Source: Prorocentrum cordatum
Lineage: Eukaryota; Sar; Dinophyceae; Prorocentrales; Prorocentraceae
DNA: 64,000 bases
Assembly: GCA_963575745.1 (NCBI GenBank)
Contig: CAUYUJ010014002.1
Span: forward strand, 701,290-765,289
Direction: 5' to 3'
Position 1 is the first letter of the stretch; each line of letters starts with the position of its first letter. This document shows, piece by piece, positions 1 through 11,395 of the stretch. Both the position numbers and the translations under genes were made by a program. Under the pieces are notes generated by a model that searched no databases, was not told the DNA's origin, and saw only the letters and a list, made by a program, of their open reading frames with translations.

Positions 1-24
1 CGGGTTGAGCTAGTGGACCGTACA

Positions 25-58
25 CCCTAAACCCTGAAAGCCCTAAACCCTAAACCCT
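25..58. repeat. Telomere-type CCCTAAA repeat
   Basis: Four CCCTAAA/CCCT units, one interrupted by a short CTGAAAG variant. TTTAGGG is the telomere repeat reported for dinoflagellates and plants. The tract abuts the 3' end of the minus-strand SL-tagged fragment, so it is either interstitial or the edge of a telomere-proximal insertion. Confidence 0.7.
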
Positions 59-931
59 CGGCGTCGCGCGCCTCGTCCTTAAGGACTCTGAGGTCGCGGA
101 TGGCCACCTCCAGCTCGTTGTCGAGGATCGCGAGCTTCTCCTGCGCGTGCTGGAGGTGGTCCTCCGCTGCGTCCCGGGCCTCGCGCTTCTCCTCCACGGC
201 CCTGCGGGCGGCGTTGAGCTTCCTCTCGGCTCGCCTTGCTGCCCAGGCCTCCTCGCGCATGCGTGCCGCCCTCGGCAGCGCTGCTGACTTGACCTCGGCC
301 GCTGCCTGGTAGGCCTGCTCCAGCTCGCCGCGCTTGACCTCGAGCTGGCTGGCCACCGCCTCGGTGAAGCAGCTGGCCACGCCCTCTGGCGGTGCCGCGT
401 GGAGGGCCTCCAGCTGCTCGACGGCCGCCTGGAGCCGCTCGACCTGCGAGGGCCCGCTGCTGGACGGAGGCGGGCTGCCCTTCCCTGCGCCTGTCCCAGC
501 GCTGGCCTTGCTGCGACTGCTGGCCCCCGATGCCTGGGACGGCGCCCTGGCTGCCCCGAGCGCCTGGCGGGCTCGGCGCCCCCGCGGTTGCTCCACCCAG
601 CCATCGACGTCGGCCTTGGGCTGAGGGGCCGCCGGCGCCGCGCGCATGGCCTGCCCGCTGCCCTTGGCCCACGGCGGCGCTGCCGACCGGCAGACCATGC
701 ACCGGGCTCGCCAGTCCCAGTTCCAGCCGCGGCACCCGCTGCACATCCAGCACTTGCCGCCGCCGCTCCTGCCGCGGGAGACCGAGCAGGCCATAACATC
801 TGCCGCGCAGTACGAGCCGCGCCAAAACACTTCAGGAAGAGGCAGCGAAGCAGAAGCTTCACTTGGCCCAAAGCGAGGAGCCCCTCGCGCTCAGAGCGCC
901 GCGGACGACTCGCGGTCGTCGGGTGCTCCAT
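59..931 (-). pseudogene. SL-tagged zinc-finger/coiled-coil ORF, LINE ORF1-like fragment
   Basis: Minus-strand reading begins at an ATG (929-931) directly after a spliced-leader copy. One frame gives a short basic N-terminus, then the reading passes near 830 to a second frame that is open to the telomeric repeat. That frame holds a textbook RanBP2-type zinc finger: W-x-C-x2-C-x3-N-x6-C-x2-C (residues about 28-49 of the longer frame). A linker rich in Ala, Gly, Ser and Pro follows, then about 130 residues of Glu/Arg/Ala-rich coiled coil. This order resembles first ORFs of dinoflagellate LINE elements, and a comparable fragment lies at 28.7-30.5 kb. No endonuclease or reverse transcriptase follows; the ORF runs into TTTAGGG repeats. 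The frame change near the start could be decay or a small intron. The family assignment is inferred from architecture; it could also be a cellular gene. Confidence 0.5.
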
Positions 932-934
932 GGC

Positions 935-954
935 CTTGAGCCAAAATGGCTACG
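935..954 (-). other. Genomic spliced-leader (dinoSL) copy
   Basis: On the minus strand this reads CGTAGCCATTTTGGCTCAAG, identical to the last 20 nt of the 22-nt dinoflagellate spliced leader. The ATG of the minus-strand ORF starts 4 nt downstream. An SL in genomic DNA is the known signature of a reverse-transcribed mRNA (processed cDNA recycling). Confidence 0.85.
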
Positions 955-957
955 AAG

Positions 958-1075
958 TGCTGGTCTGCCGTGCTGGTCTGCTGTGCTGGTCTGCCGTGCT
1001 GGTCAGCTATGCTCGTGTGGTCTGCCGTGCTGGTCTGCCTTGCTGGTCTGCCGTGCTGGTCTGCCGTGCTGCTGT
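958..1075 (+). repeat. 13-bp minisatellite
   Basis: About eight tandem copies of TGCTGGTCTGCCG with point changes, between the SL copy and the 5' LTR. Confidence 0.85.
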
Positions 1076-1137
1076 CCTCTACTCTGCTCCTGTGGTCTGC
1101 CATGCTGGCCTGCCGCGCTGGTATGTCGTCAGACAAC

Positions 1138-1344
1138 TGTTGGCACATGATCCAGCTCATGCTCCTTGCCTGCCTTCTATCCATGCCCTTTTCTACCTGC
1201 CTCTGTGTCTTTCCGTTTCTCCCACGTCTGTCTTGTTGTGCGTGCCATCGCTGCAACCGTGATGGCTCAAGCCATACTGTTTGCGCGGGAAAAGCATACA
1301 GTGCAGTGTTTCGCGATTGTCCGCCCGACCCCCGCGTGCCAACA
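1138..1344 (+). repeat. 5' LTR
   Basis: 207 bp with 9-bp inverted termini TGTTGGCAC/GTGCCAACA, matching the copy at 9972-10177. Confidence 0.93.
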
Positions 1345-1345
1345 G

Positions 1346-1360
1346 TGGCAGCGGAGCGGG
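1346..1360 (+). other. Primer-binding site
   Basis: TGGCAGCGGAGC starts two bases after the LTR. It resembles the initiator-tRNA-Met binding sites of other copia elements (TGG, then a GAG core). The exact tRNA of the host is not in the window. Confidence 0.6.
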
Positions 1361-1486
1361 ATTCCGGGCCGCAGGCTGCGGCGACACCAGGTGACGCCAC
1401 GAGCAGCTAGCGGGCCCATCGATCCACGGACCTGGGAGCTGAACGGACGACGAGGGTGCGAAGATAGACACTGACAGCTTGGAAGC

Positions 1487-2173
1487 ATGACAGAGAGGCT
1501 TGCGAGAGAAGATCTAGATCTCATAGCAGGCAGAGTGGCCGAGCTGCTGCGACCCTCCGCCGAGGCGGCAGCGGCAGCAGTGGGAGCTGGGGCCACGCCA
1601 GGATGTCCCCCACCAGAGCAGGCCGCACCCGACATCCAGGAGCAGAAGACTGAGCCGCCCGCGCCGACGTACACATGGTACGAGAGGGGCGCGGACGAAC
1701 AGAAGAGCGACGACAACTGGGCGTCCGCCTGGGGCTCGCGGGGCTGGGAAAAGGCTCGCGACCACCGACCTTGACGACGGAGTTCACCATGGCTGAGGAT
1801 AACGTACCACCATCGATGAGGACGACTACGGCGGTCGGCCAGTGTGAAGCACCTCCCACTACAGACCAGTGGAAGACCGAGCCCTGGAAACTATGGCAGG
1901 GCAGCACGTGGCACTCGGGCAGCTGGGACTGGAGTACCCACTGGAGCGAGCGTCAGCATACCAGACCAGCACCTTCCTGGCCAGGCTGGGACAAGTTCAG
2001 GTTGTGGAAACAGTATGTTCGGAGGTGGCGCCGCAACTCCTGGCTCTCCGAGGCTCAGTGCACCGACCGACTACTGGAGGAGTTGCCGTGGGACCTGAGA
2101 GCCAAGCTACATTACATTCCAGAGCAGGACCTCTCTGTTGAGAAGATTGTGCACCACCTCGGGCAGGAAGCAG

Positions 2174-2216
<43 letters not shown>

Positions 2217-3597
2217 GACGATGAAGTGTTCAGGGCTGGCAACGACGCCACCAAGGACGTTGAGAGGAAGAAGGATGAGGATCTTCTGGCCTTCGTCACC
2301 CGACGACGCAGACAGTTCGAGAGGGCCAAGGAGATTGGCATGGAGATACCGCCCAAGGGGCAGGGCATGCTCCTCCTGCAGGGTGCTCGACTCTCGGCTC
2401 AGGGCAAGCAGCATGTTCGGAGCCTCACTCGGGGATCACTGCTGGGTCCAGACATCATGTGGGCTCTCCCGCGGCTCGACACTGGCGGTCTGGTCTGGGG
2501 AGACGACAGCAAGTCACGCGCCGCACTGCTCGAGGACTGCGACGCCAGGTCCAGCAGCGAGCCCGCGGGAGGCATCGTCGATCAGACAGAGCAAGCATGG
2601 TCGTGGTGGGCTGACGACCTGGACACCGACGATGAACTCAACCTCCTCGTGGAGCTCAGCGGCCGGGAGCTGTGCGAGGACGAGGTGACGGAGACGCTAG
2701 CGCAGATGGGCAAGGGCCGCCAGAAGACTTGGAATGAGAGCAAGGACCTGAAGAACGCCGTGAAGAAGGATCGAGGATTCTGGAAGCGACGGCGTCGACC
2801 CACCCCGGCCCAACTGAAGCTGGTCACGAAGTGCGGCAACTGCGGCGAGACCGGGCACTGGCACGCTGAGTGCAAGAACCCTGCGAAGCCGAAGGGCACC
2901 CGTCAGCGTGGTGCCAAGGGCGGCTCCAAGGGTGGCTCAGGCTCTGGCGGCACCGCGTTCTCGCACGACGGCAGCGGCTTCTCTTTCGCGGTGCTGAGCG
3001 AGGAAGCTCCAGCCAACACCTGGATCACGCTGCTGGGCGAGAAGGCCTTGAGGGAGCTGCGCTTCCAGTTTGAGGAGGAGCCCGACGCGAGTCTGAGCAG
3101 CACCAAGGTACTCACATTCATCATGCTCGAGGACGGCCAGGTCATCGTGGACAGCGGGGCCTCTCAGGCGATCATCGGCAAGGACCACCTGGGCCGACTG
3201 GCCGAGGACCTGCGAGTTCGAGGTCTGTCCCCAGTCTGGGTGGACAAGCCTGCCAGTCCGCCGAGAGGGATCGGTGAACAGGCGACTCTACTAGGGGTGG
3301 TGATGATTCCAGTGGCGATGGGTGGCAAGTCTGGCGTGATCGAGTTTGTAGTTGCAGAGGAGAACCTGCCGCCTCTATTGCCCGGATCCTTTCTGGACCA
3401 GTTTGGGGCAATCTTGGACTATCCTCGGGATCAGCTCACGCTCAAGAAGATCGGTTGCACGATTCCCATTGAGAAGTCGGGCCGGAGCCGTCGCACCATC
3501 AAGTTGAATGACTGGCAGGGTCTTGAGAGTCAGTTCGAGCCGCCTGGTCACCTGGCACAGTACTGTAAATACTTCAAGTGTATTGAAAAGGCGAGTC
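1487..3597 (+). pseudogene. gag and aspartic protease region
   Basis: Gag starts with an ATG at 1487 in one frame, passes to a second frame before 1900 and to a third across a (GA)n run at about 2170-2217, a likely slippage site. The middle frame has a Trp-rich capsid-like stretch (WDKFRLWKQYVRRWRR) and a helical segment typical of dinoflagellate copia Gag. The long last frame (from 2226) carries a CCHC zinc knuckle, C-x2-C-x4-H-x4-C, at about 2832-2873 for RNA binding. An aspartic protease follows, with the catalytic DSGA triad at about 3150-3161 in the context VIVDSGASQAII. The protease is readable to about 3595. Without the frame changes this would be a single Gag-Pol polyprotein, the usual copia arrangement. 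Confidence 0.85.
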
Positions 3598-3599
3598 GT

Positions 3600-5112
3600 C
3601 ATCTCTCATCCCACCTATCATCATCTTTCTCATCCTCTGCCAGATCCTCTGGCAGGCGCAATTGTTGTAAGATATCTACGTACCGCAGTACTGGGGCACC
3701 GGCCGATGGTGCTCAAGCGTGCCAAGGCCGAGAAGGAGTCTCGGTCGACGGTCGGCCTCTGGACCTCCCTCCTGGTCTCGGTGGGCATCTACTTCAACGA
3801 GACACAGGCGATAGTCGCCAGGGTCGTCAGGGACAAGAGGCTGTTCGACACGAAGAGCTACAAGAAGCGGCTGCTCGAGGATCCGAGGCTGCTCCAGGAG
3901 ACGGGGACCAAGGCCTCGACCAAGTGTGCTCACCCGCCCTGGAGGATCTCCAGCTCGGGGAACCAGTGCGCTCTTTGGGACTTCTGCACGGGATGCAAGA
4001 TGAGGATCTCCAACCGCTCCAAGCTCAACTCAGGCAACGGCAACAGGAGGCTGACAGACAGGGAGCGGGCCTGGATACGCGTTCAGCTTGCGGACTCTCC
4101 CGCTCGGCGTCCAGCTCCAGCGGGGCCCAGACCCACTCCAGGGGCGGCCAGCTCATCCCGCCAGGGCGAGGAGCTGTGGAGCAGCCGGTCGAGTGCTCCC
4201 CCACCGGCCTGGGCCGCGTCGATGACGAGGCAGTTCAGACGATGTCAGCCAGCATGTCCGCCAGTATGCTGAGCGCCCTGGAGACGACGTTGCAGGCTCA
4301 CAACCAGAGCGTGTCCAGCACCATGCAGCCTCTGGTCGACGAGATGCGATCGGTGAACTCCCGTCTGGAGGTCTTGACCAGCGCCCCGGCTCTCGAGGAT
4401 GCGCCGATGAACGCGACGGCTGCGGCAGTGGCGACTCCCGCGGGCCCCGAGCCCACCCAGGGCGAGTTCGAGCTGATCGGCTCCGAGCCAAGGTCAGGCT
4501 CTCCCTGAGCCGGGCCACCACCGACACCTCCGAGGAGCTCGAGCGTCTGAGCGGACGCTCAGGTTTCTGCTGGGTCGAGCTGCCTCAGCCCGCCTGCCAC
4601 CGCCGTGGGCTGTGGGACAGCGTCTTACAGGCGTGCAAGGCTGCGACGCAGCTCTGGAGACTTGTGTGTTGGAAAGAGTGGGTGAGAAGGAGCTGTGCCG
4701 TCCATCATCATCTCCTACCTCCTCCACGATAATGTCCTCATCCTCGACTACGACTCCTTCCGCATCTTCATCTTTAGCACAGAGATCACCATCTCATTCA
4801 TCTACCATGGCACTTTCCACTACCTCGGCTACTTCTTTACAGTCAATGACACATTCAACACCATCACAAGAGACCCAGATGTCAATGCCATCATCATCTC
4901 CTACCACGGGGCCATCTTGGGATCACACTGTATACGTACCTGCTGGCTGTTTCTGGGGACGCGAGGACCCCACAGACGACGCGCTGGCCTGCGTAGAGGC
5001 CTGAACGATAGACCGGTAGGCAACGGTTCCCTCCAGCACCTCAGACGGGGCCTCCTCGAGCTCTACAACGCGAGATCGGGGCCCGCATCCAACTCTAAGA
5101 AACCCTGTTTGT
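3600..5112 (+). pseudogene. Polyprotein spacer with Cys/His cluster (broken)
   Basis: Frame 3706-4200 encodes a hydrophobic-to-basic stretch, then a cluster of one His and four Cys (KCAHPPW, then NQCALWDFCTGCKMR) that looks like a metal-binding site. Similar HP...GN...C-x2-C patterns occur in dinoflagellate copia polyproteins as I remember them; this is not checked. From about 4215 another frame gives a helical segment (MSASMSASMLSALETTLQAH). From 4612 to 5004 the reading is Ser/Thr-rich and interrupted. No single frame spans the interval. Confidence 0.55.
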
Positions 5113-6042
5113 TTGACTGTATCGAGCTGTATTCCCCTTCCTCGGATCGGGCCACTCGTGGCTCGACAGGGCAAGGTACCAACTGGGGGCAGTATGGACA
5201 TCCAAACAGGCTGGGACTTTCGACTTTCTGAACATCGTAAGCTGGCCAGGTGCCTGATTGACCTCTGGAGGCCGTGGTTTATATTCCTCAGTCCACCTTG
5301 CACGGAGTTCAGTTTGCTTATGGGCCCTAACGAGGACCGCCAGGACCCTAAGACCCTAGACATCAAGCGTGCTGAGGCCATGGCACTTCGGGAGTTTGCT
5401 CTGGAGGTCGCTGCCAAGCAGGTTGCCGAGGGACGCCGGTGTGCTCTAGAGCAACCCAGAAGTGCTCATTCCCTTCGCCTGTCCAGTACACAGTGGCTTC
5501 GCAGCCAGGCCGGGGTCCAGGAGGTGTCTTTCGACATGTGTAGGTTCGGTCTATGTATCAGGGGTGAGGGCCTCTCGGAGAAGCCTACCACGATTCTAAC
5601 GAACGACCAGGTCCTGCTGCAGACCCTGTCCAGGAAACAGTGCAAGGGGGATCACAAACATGTCGTGCTGTCTGGGGGGTGGGCTACCTCCAGGGCCGCG
5701 GTTTACCCCGACAAGTTCTGCCGAGCCGTCTCCAGTGCTGTCTTGAGATCTTCACGAGTGGAGAGAGAGTGCAGCCTCGTCGAGACTTCCTCTTTCCTCG
5801 GGAGTACTGTTCTGGACGACACGGACCTAGGGGCTTCCTGGACTACCTACTCGGCGGAAGAGGAGGAAGGAGCACAGGAAGAGGCGGAAGGCGAAGAGAG
5901 CCCAGACGTCGTGGAGACCGTACGCACTCAGGAGCAGATGAAGATGGTAGAGAAGGCGCACATCAATCTAGGTCATCTTACCAATCGAGACCTTCTTCGT
6001 ATCATGCGCAGTGCTCATGCTCGTCCTGAGGTACTGCAGTAG
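5113..6042 (+). pseudogene. SPPC-motif (methyltransferase-like?) domain plus HHCC start
   Basis: A 309-residue open frame. Its first two thirds hold GWDF, then LSPPCTEFS (about 5287-5313), then an ALEQP motif (about 5443-5457) and a C-terminal HVVLSGG box. The PPC and E-x-P pair is arranged like motifs IV and VI of cytosine-C5 methyltransferases, so an SAM-dependent or degenerate methyltransferase-like fold is possible. No Gly-rich SAM motif I was recognised upstream. The last third contains the pre-integrase zinc finger start (KAHINLGH). The frame is closed by TAG at 6040-6042, inside the HHCC finger, and continues in the same frame beyond it with the two Cys (ECQAC). A single nonsense change therefore separates this from integrase. 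Confidence 0.6.
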
Positions 6043-7138
6043 ATTCAGAAGCACTTTGAGTGTCAAGCATGTGCGAGTGCGGCGCGCTCGATACCTCAGC
6101 GCAGGACATGTGTACCACGCACATACGCCTTCAATAAAATCATCGGGATCGACTTGTTTTATGTCACGTATCGTCAACAAATCTACACGTTTCTCAACGC
6201 TGTGTGTCTAGGAACGTCGTTGCAGTGGACTGGTTTAGTGGGTGTCGGTCGCTGCTCTCAACCAGGGCTGGTTTGGCAGGTCTTTGCGAAGGGATGGCTG
6301 CGCCACTATGGACCTCCAGAGGTGATAATCTCTGACGGTGGTGCTGAGTTCGAGGCTGAGTTTGACCGCTTTGCAGAGCAGGCAGGCTCTTTTCATCATG
6401 TCACGGATGCCGAGTGTCCCAGGCAGAATGGCAAGACGGAGCGTGCAGGCCAATGGCTCAAGGAACGTCTTCAGCGCATCGTCGAAGAAGTGCTGCTGGA
6501 CAGCCCGAGCGACCTGGAACAGGCCGCCTGCGAGCTCACTGCCTGGCGCAATCGGTTCCTCAACACAGGCGGCGACTCTCCCTTGCAGTTAGTATTCGGC
6601 CAGAATCCCAGATTGCCTCATGAGCTATTGTCAGAGGACCCTCTAGACCACATCGGATTGCATGATCTGTCCGAGGCAAGCGGCGACATGGACAGTGTTG
6701 CAGCCTCTTTTCGTCATCAACATGCCATTCGCACGGGGGCCAGGGAACTGGCCATGGAAGGGGGCGCCCGCAGCAAGCTCAGTCTCGCTCTTCGATCCGA
6801 ATGGCATCGTGACCGTACCTACCAGCCAGGAGATTGGGTGCATGTTTGGCGCAGGGCTCCCTCGTCCGGGAAGAAGCCTTTCGGGCTTCAGCGGGGTCGA
6901 TGGGTACGGCCTGGGTCCGTCATCTACCACCACAATACCACAGCATGGGTTGGGATGAGGAGCAAACTCTGGAAATGCAGCCGTGGACAAGTACGACCTG
7001 CTACGCAGTCGGAGTCTCTGGGGGCTGAACTGGTACAGTCTTCGGCGCATCGCTCGGTGCTCTCCAAGGGGTTCGACAAGGGGATCACAGGTAGCGCCGT
7101 AGACGTGTCTCAAGAGGGCCCTCCTCCTCCTGGAGCTC
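6043..7138 (+). pseudogene. Integrase core and C-terminal region
   Basis: Same frame as the preceding segment. ECQAC completes the HHCC finger. The DDE catalytic triad is visible: Asp in IIGIDLFY (codon near 6151), Asp in IISDGGAEF (near 6333) and Glu in NGKTERAGQ (near 6438), with 34 residues between the second Asp and the Glu, the spacing expected for rve-type integrases. A basic, Trp-containing region (YQPGDWVHVWRR) follows and resembles the C-terminal part of retroelement integrases. The frame becomes non-homologous near 7110 and the polyprotein continues in another frame. Confidence 0.88.
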
Positions 7139-9960
7139 TTGGGGAACCTTATAGCGGACACTCAGGGAGGTCTTCAGTCGGGTCCCGAAGCTGCAGCTGG
7201 CCCTCCAGAGACATTCAGAGGCTCTCCAGAAGCTTCGGGGTCAGCATCTCCATCCACTCTTCGGCTGGTACCCCGGGAACCACTGGCAGAATTCCGTCCC
7301 CGAGAGGACTCAGACACCGCAGAGTGCACCAGGAGCGTCATGCCCAGGACATTCTCACCTGCCTCTTCCGTAGCCGACCCTGGCTCAGCTGCTGCAGCTG
7401 GTCTGCCAGCAGCAGGCTCTCAGCCGACTGCTGTTCGATCCTCGGGTGCGCGACGTCTCGTCTGGGCTCCTGGGCCCGCGTCGAGACTGATCTCAGTGCC
7501 CGAGGAGGACGTCGCCCCTCAGCGAGCTGAGCTACCGGACTCGGCCGCCGCGACAGTACCTGCGACATCGACTCCAGCCAGCAGCGCAGGAGCAGACTGG
7601 TCTCGCCAAGGCTCCGAGCCAGCCGCCGAGCCAGTACCTCCAGGCAATTCGGACGGATCGTCTCGCAAGGCCTCAGAGATTTCTCCAGCCCCCTCCGACG
7701 CCGGCAGTTTGGACTCGGAGGCGAAGCGTCTCAGGCTGGAGCGAGACAGCTGGGCCCCAGGCTCGGCGAGCCAAACTCAGAGCGTGCCCATGTCAGTAGA
7801 GCCAGCCATTCGACCCGAGGACATCAGCTCTGGCTCGCACGGGCCTCTGTCGTCAGAGCAGTTCCGCAGCGCCGCCTTGCCCACTCCTGTCGAGCTCTTA
7901 CCCCACGCCTCGGGACAGGCTCGACAACACATCGAGGAGTGGGGCCGCTGGGCTCAGACCAGGAGTCAGGGCGCGACGGCCGACGACACACCGACAGTGA
8001 ACGACGAGGAGATGCTGAGTGCCTACTGCGAGACCTTCGAGACCTGGTTCCAGGAGCAGGGTTGGAGCGGCAGTGCTCAAGAGTATGCCAACGGAGCCGA
8101 GGACCTAGTGTTTACTGGCTCGGACGACTGCGTTGGCAGCTGGAATCTACTGACCTCCAAGGGCGGGGAGATCAAGCTGAGTCATCTGAATCCCGAGGAA
8201 CGTGAGCAGTTCAGGGCCTCCGACGGTGCCGAGTGGGAGGTGTCGAACCGACCAGGGGTGCTCAGGGTACTATCTCTCGCCGAGTCCCAGCACGTGATCA
8301 GGACCAAGCCGGACCGTGTCCTCTCTTCGAGGATGGTCCGACGATGGAAGAATCAGGAGGGCACGTTCAGTGCCAAGATGGCCAAGAGCATATGGTGTGT
8401 CCACGGCTTCCGAGACCCAGACACCGAGCAGCTGATCACCTACTCACAAACGCCCCAGTCTGAGTCGATGATGCTATTCGCGGCAGTTCTGTTGTCCTGC
8501 GATATGGATCAGGCCATCGTCGACTGCAAGAACGCCTTCAGTCAGTCTCGTCCATTGCGCCGCTCAGGGGGCCCCATATATGTGGCTCCCGGTGAGGGAC
8601 TTGCTGGAATACATGTCCCAGAGTGCTGCTTGATGGACTCAAGGTTGCAGTGTGCGGTTTGGACGACGCACCCTGGGAGTGGCACGTGGCTCTGACTACT
8701 TACCTGTCCGAGCTTGGCTTCCGCAAGTTGCTTCTGGAGCCCTGCTACTGGACCAAGCGCGACAAGGGACAGCTGGTGGCACATATATTGATCGAAGTTG
8801 ACGACCTGTGGATTGGATCTACTCGCAGCCTCACCAAGTGGCTGCATGATAGCCTCCAGAGTCGATTTACCTTCGGCAAGTGGCGAGGTGACGAGGCAGA
8901 GTTCGCGGGCAGGCGAGTCCGCAAGGAGCGCCACCGCATTCGCATCGACCAGGAGAAGTACATCCTAGAGAAGCTCAAGGCCGTTCCACTCGACCGTGGA
9001 CGAAGGTCTCAGCGTCTGAGCCCTCTGACACCGGCCGAGCTCACACTTCTCCGCTCGGGAGTCTACCGACTGAACTGGGTGGCCAAGGGGTCCCGCCCAG
9101 AGATCTCAGGCACCGCTTCAATTCTGGCGAGCAACCTGAACAATGCAACCATCGAGGACGTACTGCTTCATAACAAGGCAGTGCAACTCATGAGGGATAC
9201 GGCAGCCCAGTATATCACAGCTTGGAGGCACGATCTACGCCACGTGGTGGCCGTGACTGCCAGCGACGCCGCTGGGATCGGTACAGGGGGTTCGGTCCAG
9301 AACGCTTGGCTCGCTGGCATCGCCAATCCCCAATTAGCCACAGGAGTGCCCACTCGTGTTTCAGTGTTGTCCTGGAGGTCTGCACGGATGAAGCGTGCAG
9401 CCAACTCCTCTCTTGCAGGAGAAGCCCATTCACTGTGTCAAGCAGTTGCCGAGGCCGAGTGGATACAATTGATCATTCGCAATGCCATGTTCGGTGAAGA
9501 ACCATCGAGCGATTGGCGTCAGAGCGTGGGCCCGTTTGTTTCTGTCCTGCGCAGCTCCTGTGAGCTGCAGAATCCGTTTTCCGGAGCACACGCTCTGGAT
9601 GCTAAGTCGATTTCCGATACTCTTTCCAAGAACTGCGCCGGTCGCAAGGAGGACCGACGCACCTCGGTGGACCTAGCCATCGTCAGGGATTCTTTCACAG
9701 CTCGCACTTCCTGTGCCAAGTGGGCGCCTCACCTTATGAATCCCGCAGACATCATGACAAAGGCAGATGTGGCCAAGGGGTCTGAGGCACTCGCTCACCT
9801 GCTGAGGACTGGCACGATGGTCCTCAGTGACGTAGAGGAGGAGCGCAGTGCTCTCGCTGCTGAGGGCGTCAAGCAGCAACGCAGCAAGGAGGCCAGCAAG
9901 CGCTACCTTGCTGCGAGAGACGCCCGACTCAAGCTTCACGGACAGTCAGGTCGACAATAA
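7139..9960 (+). pseudogene. Reverse transcriptase and RNase H
   Basis: A Ser/Pro/Ala-rich linker (7139-7990) leads to the copia RT N-terminus (RWKNQEGTF, then CDMDQAIVDCKNAFSQS) in frame 2. The reading shifts to frame 1 near 8600, where the RT palm continues with the catalytic LIEVDDLWIGS at about 8788-8820 (VDD in place of the usual YVDD/YVDDM). RNase H follows: TASDAAGIG, then SSLAGEAHS, then LDAKSISDTL, then HLMNPADIMTK, matching the order of copia RNase H. The frame ends with TAA at 9958-9960, just before the polypurine tract. One frameshift inside RT is enough to block a full-length product. Confidence 0.9.
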
Positions 9961-9971
9961 TTTTGGGGAGC
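9959..9971 (+). other. Polypurine tract
   Basis: The short TTTTGGGGAG run ends one base before the 3' LTR, the standard place for plus-strand priming. Confidence 0.6.
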
Positions 9972-10177
9972 TGTTGGCACATGATCCAGCTCATGCTCCT
10001 TGCCTACCTTCTATCCATGCCCTTTCTACCTGCCTGTGTGTCTTTCCGTTTCTCCCACGTCTGTCTTGTTGTGCGTGCCATCACTGCAACCGTGATGGCT
10101 CAAGCCATACTGTTTGTGCGGGAAAAGCAAGCAGTGCGGTGCTTCGCGATTGTCCGCCCGACCCCCGCGTGCCAACA
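9972..10177 (+). repeat. 3' LTR
   Basis: 206 bp, same termini as the 5' LTR; one base shorter than it. Confidence 0.93.
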
Positions 10178-10200
10178 ACAATCGCAAAACGAGGTGACAC

Positions 10201-10912
10201 ATCTTGCAACCGAACACACACACACACACACACGCACGCACGCACACACACAAATGTAAGATACGTGCACGCCTCGTCTCGGTTCAAAGCCGTCGACTAG
10301 TTCAAACGGCCACGCCGCTCCAGTCCAAACAGGCATGTTTTGCGCCGCAGTTTCAATGGCCCCGCGCCGCGGCGATGCCCGCTTCAAGCGGCCACGCTTC
10401 GGTTCAAAACACCACGCCTTGATTGAACTCCGAGGCCCCTACAATTCGAACAACCATGCTTCGTGCCCCGGTTCAAGCAGCTACGACGTGTGGCGATGCC
10501 CGGTTCAGACGGCCACGCCTCGGTTCAGCCTGCCACGCCAGGTTCAAACGACCACGCCGCTACGATTCGAACGGCCATGTCTCGCGCCCCGCCCGCCCCG
10601 TCCCGCCCGCCCAGCACACTCCCTGCACACACGCGCGCACGCATGCACACAGCTGCAAGCAGCCGCACGCACATAGGCACACGCACATACACGCACGCGC
10701 TCGCACACGCCCACAGGCAACATACGTTAACGCAAACCGCAGGAGCACGCTAGACCAACACGGCATAGTAGAGCAGTGCTGCCGACCACCTCGCACGGAC
10801 GCACACGCACATACCCGACGCACGCACGCGCAAACGCGCGCACATCACGACAGAACTGCGCGGCAGACCAACACAACAGAGTATATTTCACACACCTAGT
10901 GTGCAAACGCGA
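10201..10912 (+). repeat. CA repeats and TTCAAACGGCCACGCC minisatellite
   Basis: A (CA)n/(CACG)n tract at 10206-10255 is followed by about ten degenerate tandem copies of a 25-30-bp unit with core TTCAAACGGCCACGCC (10276-10590), then more (CA)n with ACGCAC variants. No gene is seen. Confidence 0.75.
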
Positions 10913-11343
10913 CGCTTCCCGTTCTTGTCCAGAACGGTTTCTCCAATACGGCCGTTTCGCTCGAGATATCTTCGAACAAGTGGAAGATTCAAGGACGCTG
11001 TTTAAGACGCTTAATGTCACACATGAGGCTCCCGCTCGAGACAGCCTTAGAAACAATGAGATATCCAGGGATCTGGCGAATTCGTCGAAATCTTAACAAT
11101 GAGGCTCTCGCTCGAGACATCCTCGAAACAATGGCATGATGGACGACCTGCTTCAAGACGTTTTCTATTCAAAATGGGGCTCGCGCTCGAGACATCCTCG
11201 AAACCACAAGGATGAGGACGAGGAAGAGGAGGAGTTGGGGGACGAGGAGGAGGATGAGGAGGAGCAGGATGAGGAGGAGGAGGAGGAGGAGCAGCAGGAG
11301 GAGGAGGAACACAACACGCTCCCAGTGCATGAATGTCCATATC

Positions 11344-11395
<52 letters not shown>

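Larger units (their letters stand above)
1138..10177 (+). mobile_element. Ty1/copia-type LTR retrotransposon (decayed)
   Basis: A 9.04-kb element bounded by two 206-207-bp LTRs that start TGTTGGCAC and end GTGCCAACA. The LTRs differ by about eight substitutions and one indel, roughly 4% divergence. Internal order is gag, CCHC knuckle, protease, SPPC-motif segment, HHCC zinc finger, integrase, reverse transcriptase, RNase H. Integrase before RT is diagnostic of copia. Flanks are ACAAC upstream and ACAAT downstream, a possible 5-bp target duplication with one mismatch. Coding frames shift at several points and one in-frame TAG is present, so this copy is unlikely to move autonomously. Confidence 0.92.

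Noticed and set aside
1133-10182. Clean 5-bp target-site duplication of the copia element
   Set aside because: ACAAC and ACAAT differ at one base, so it is reported only as possible.
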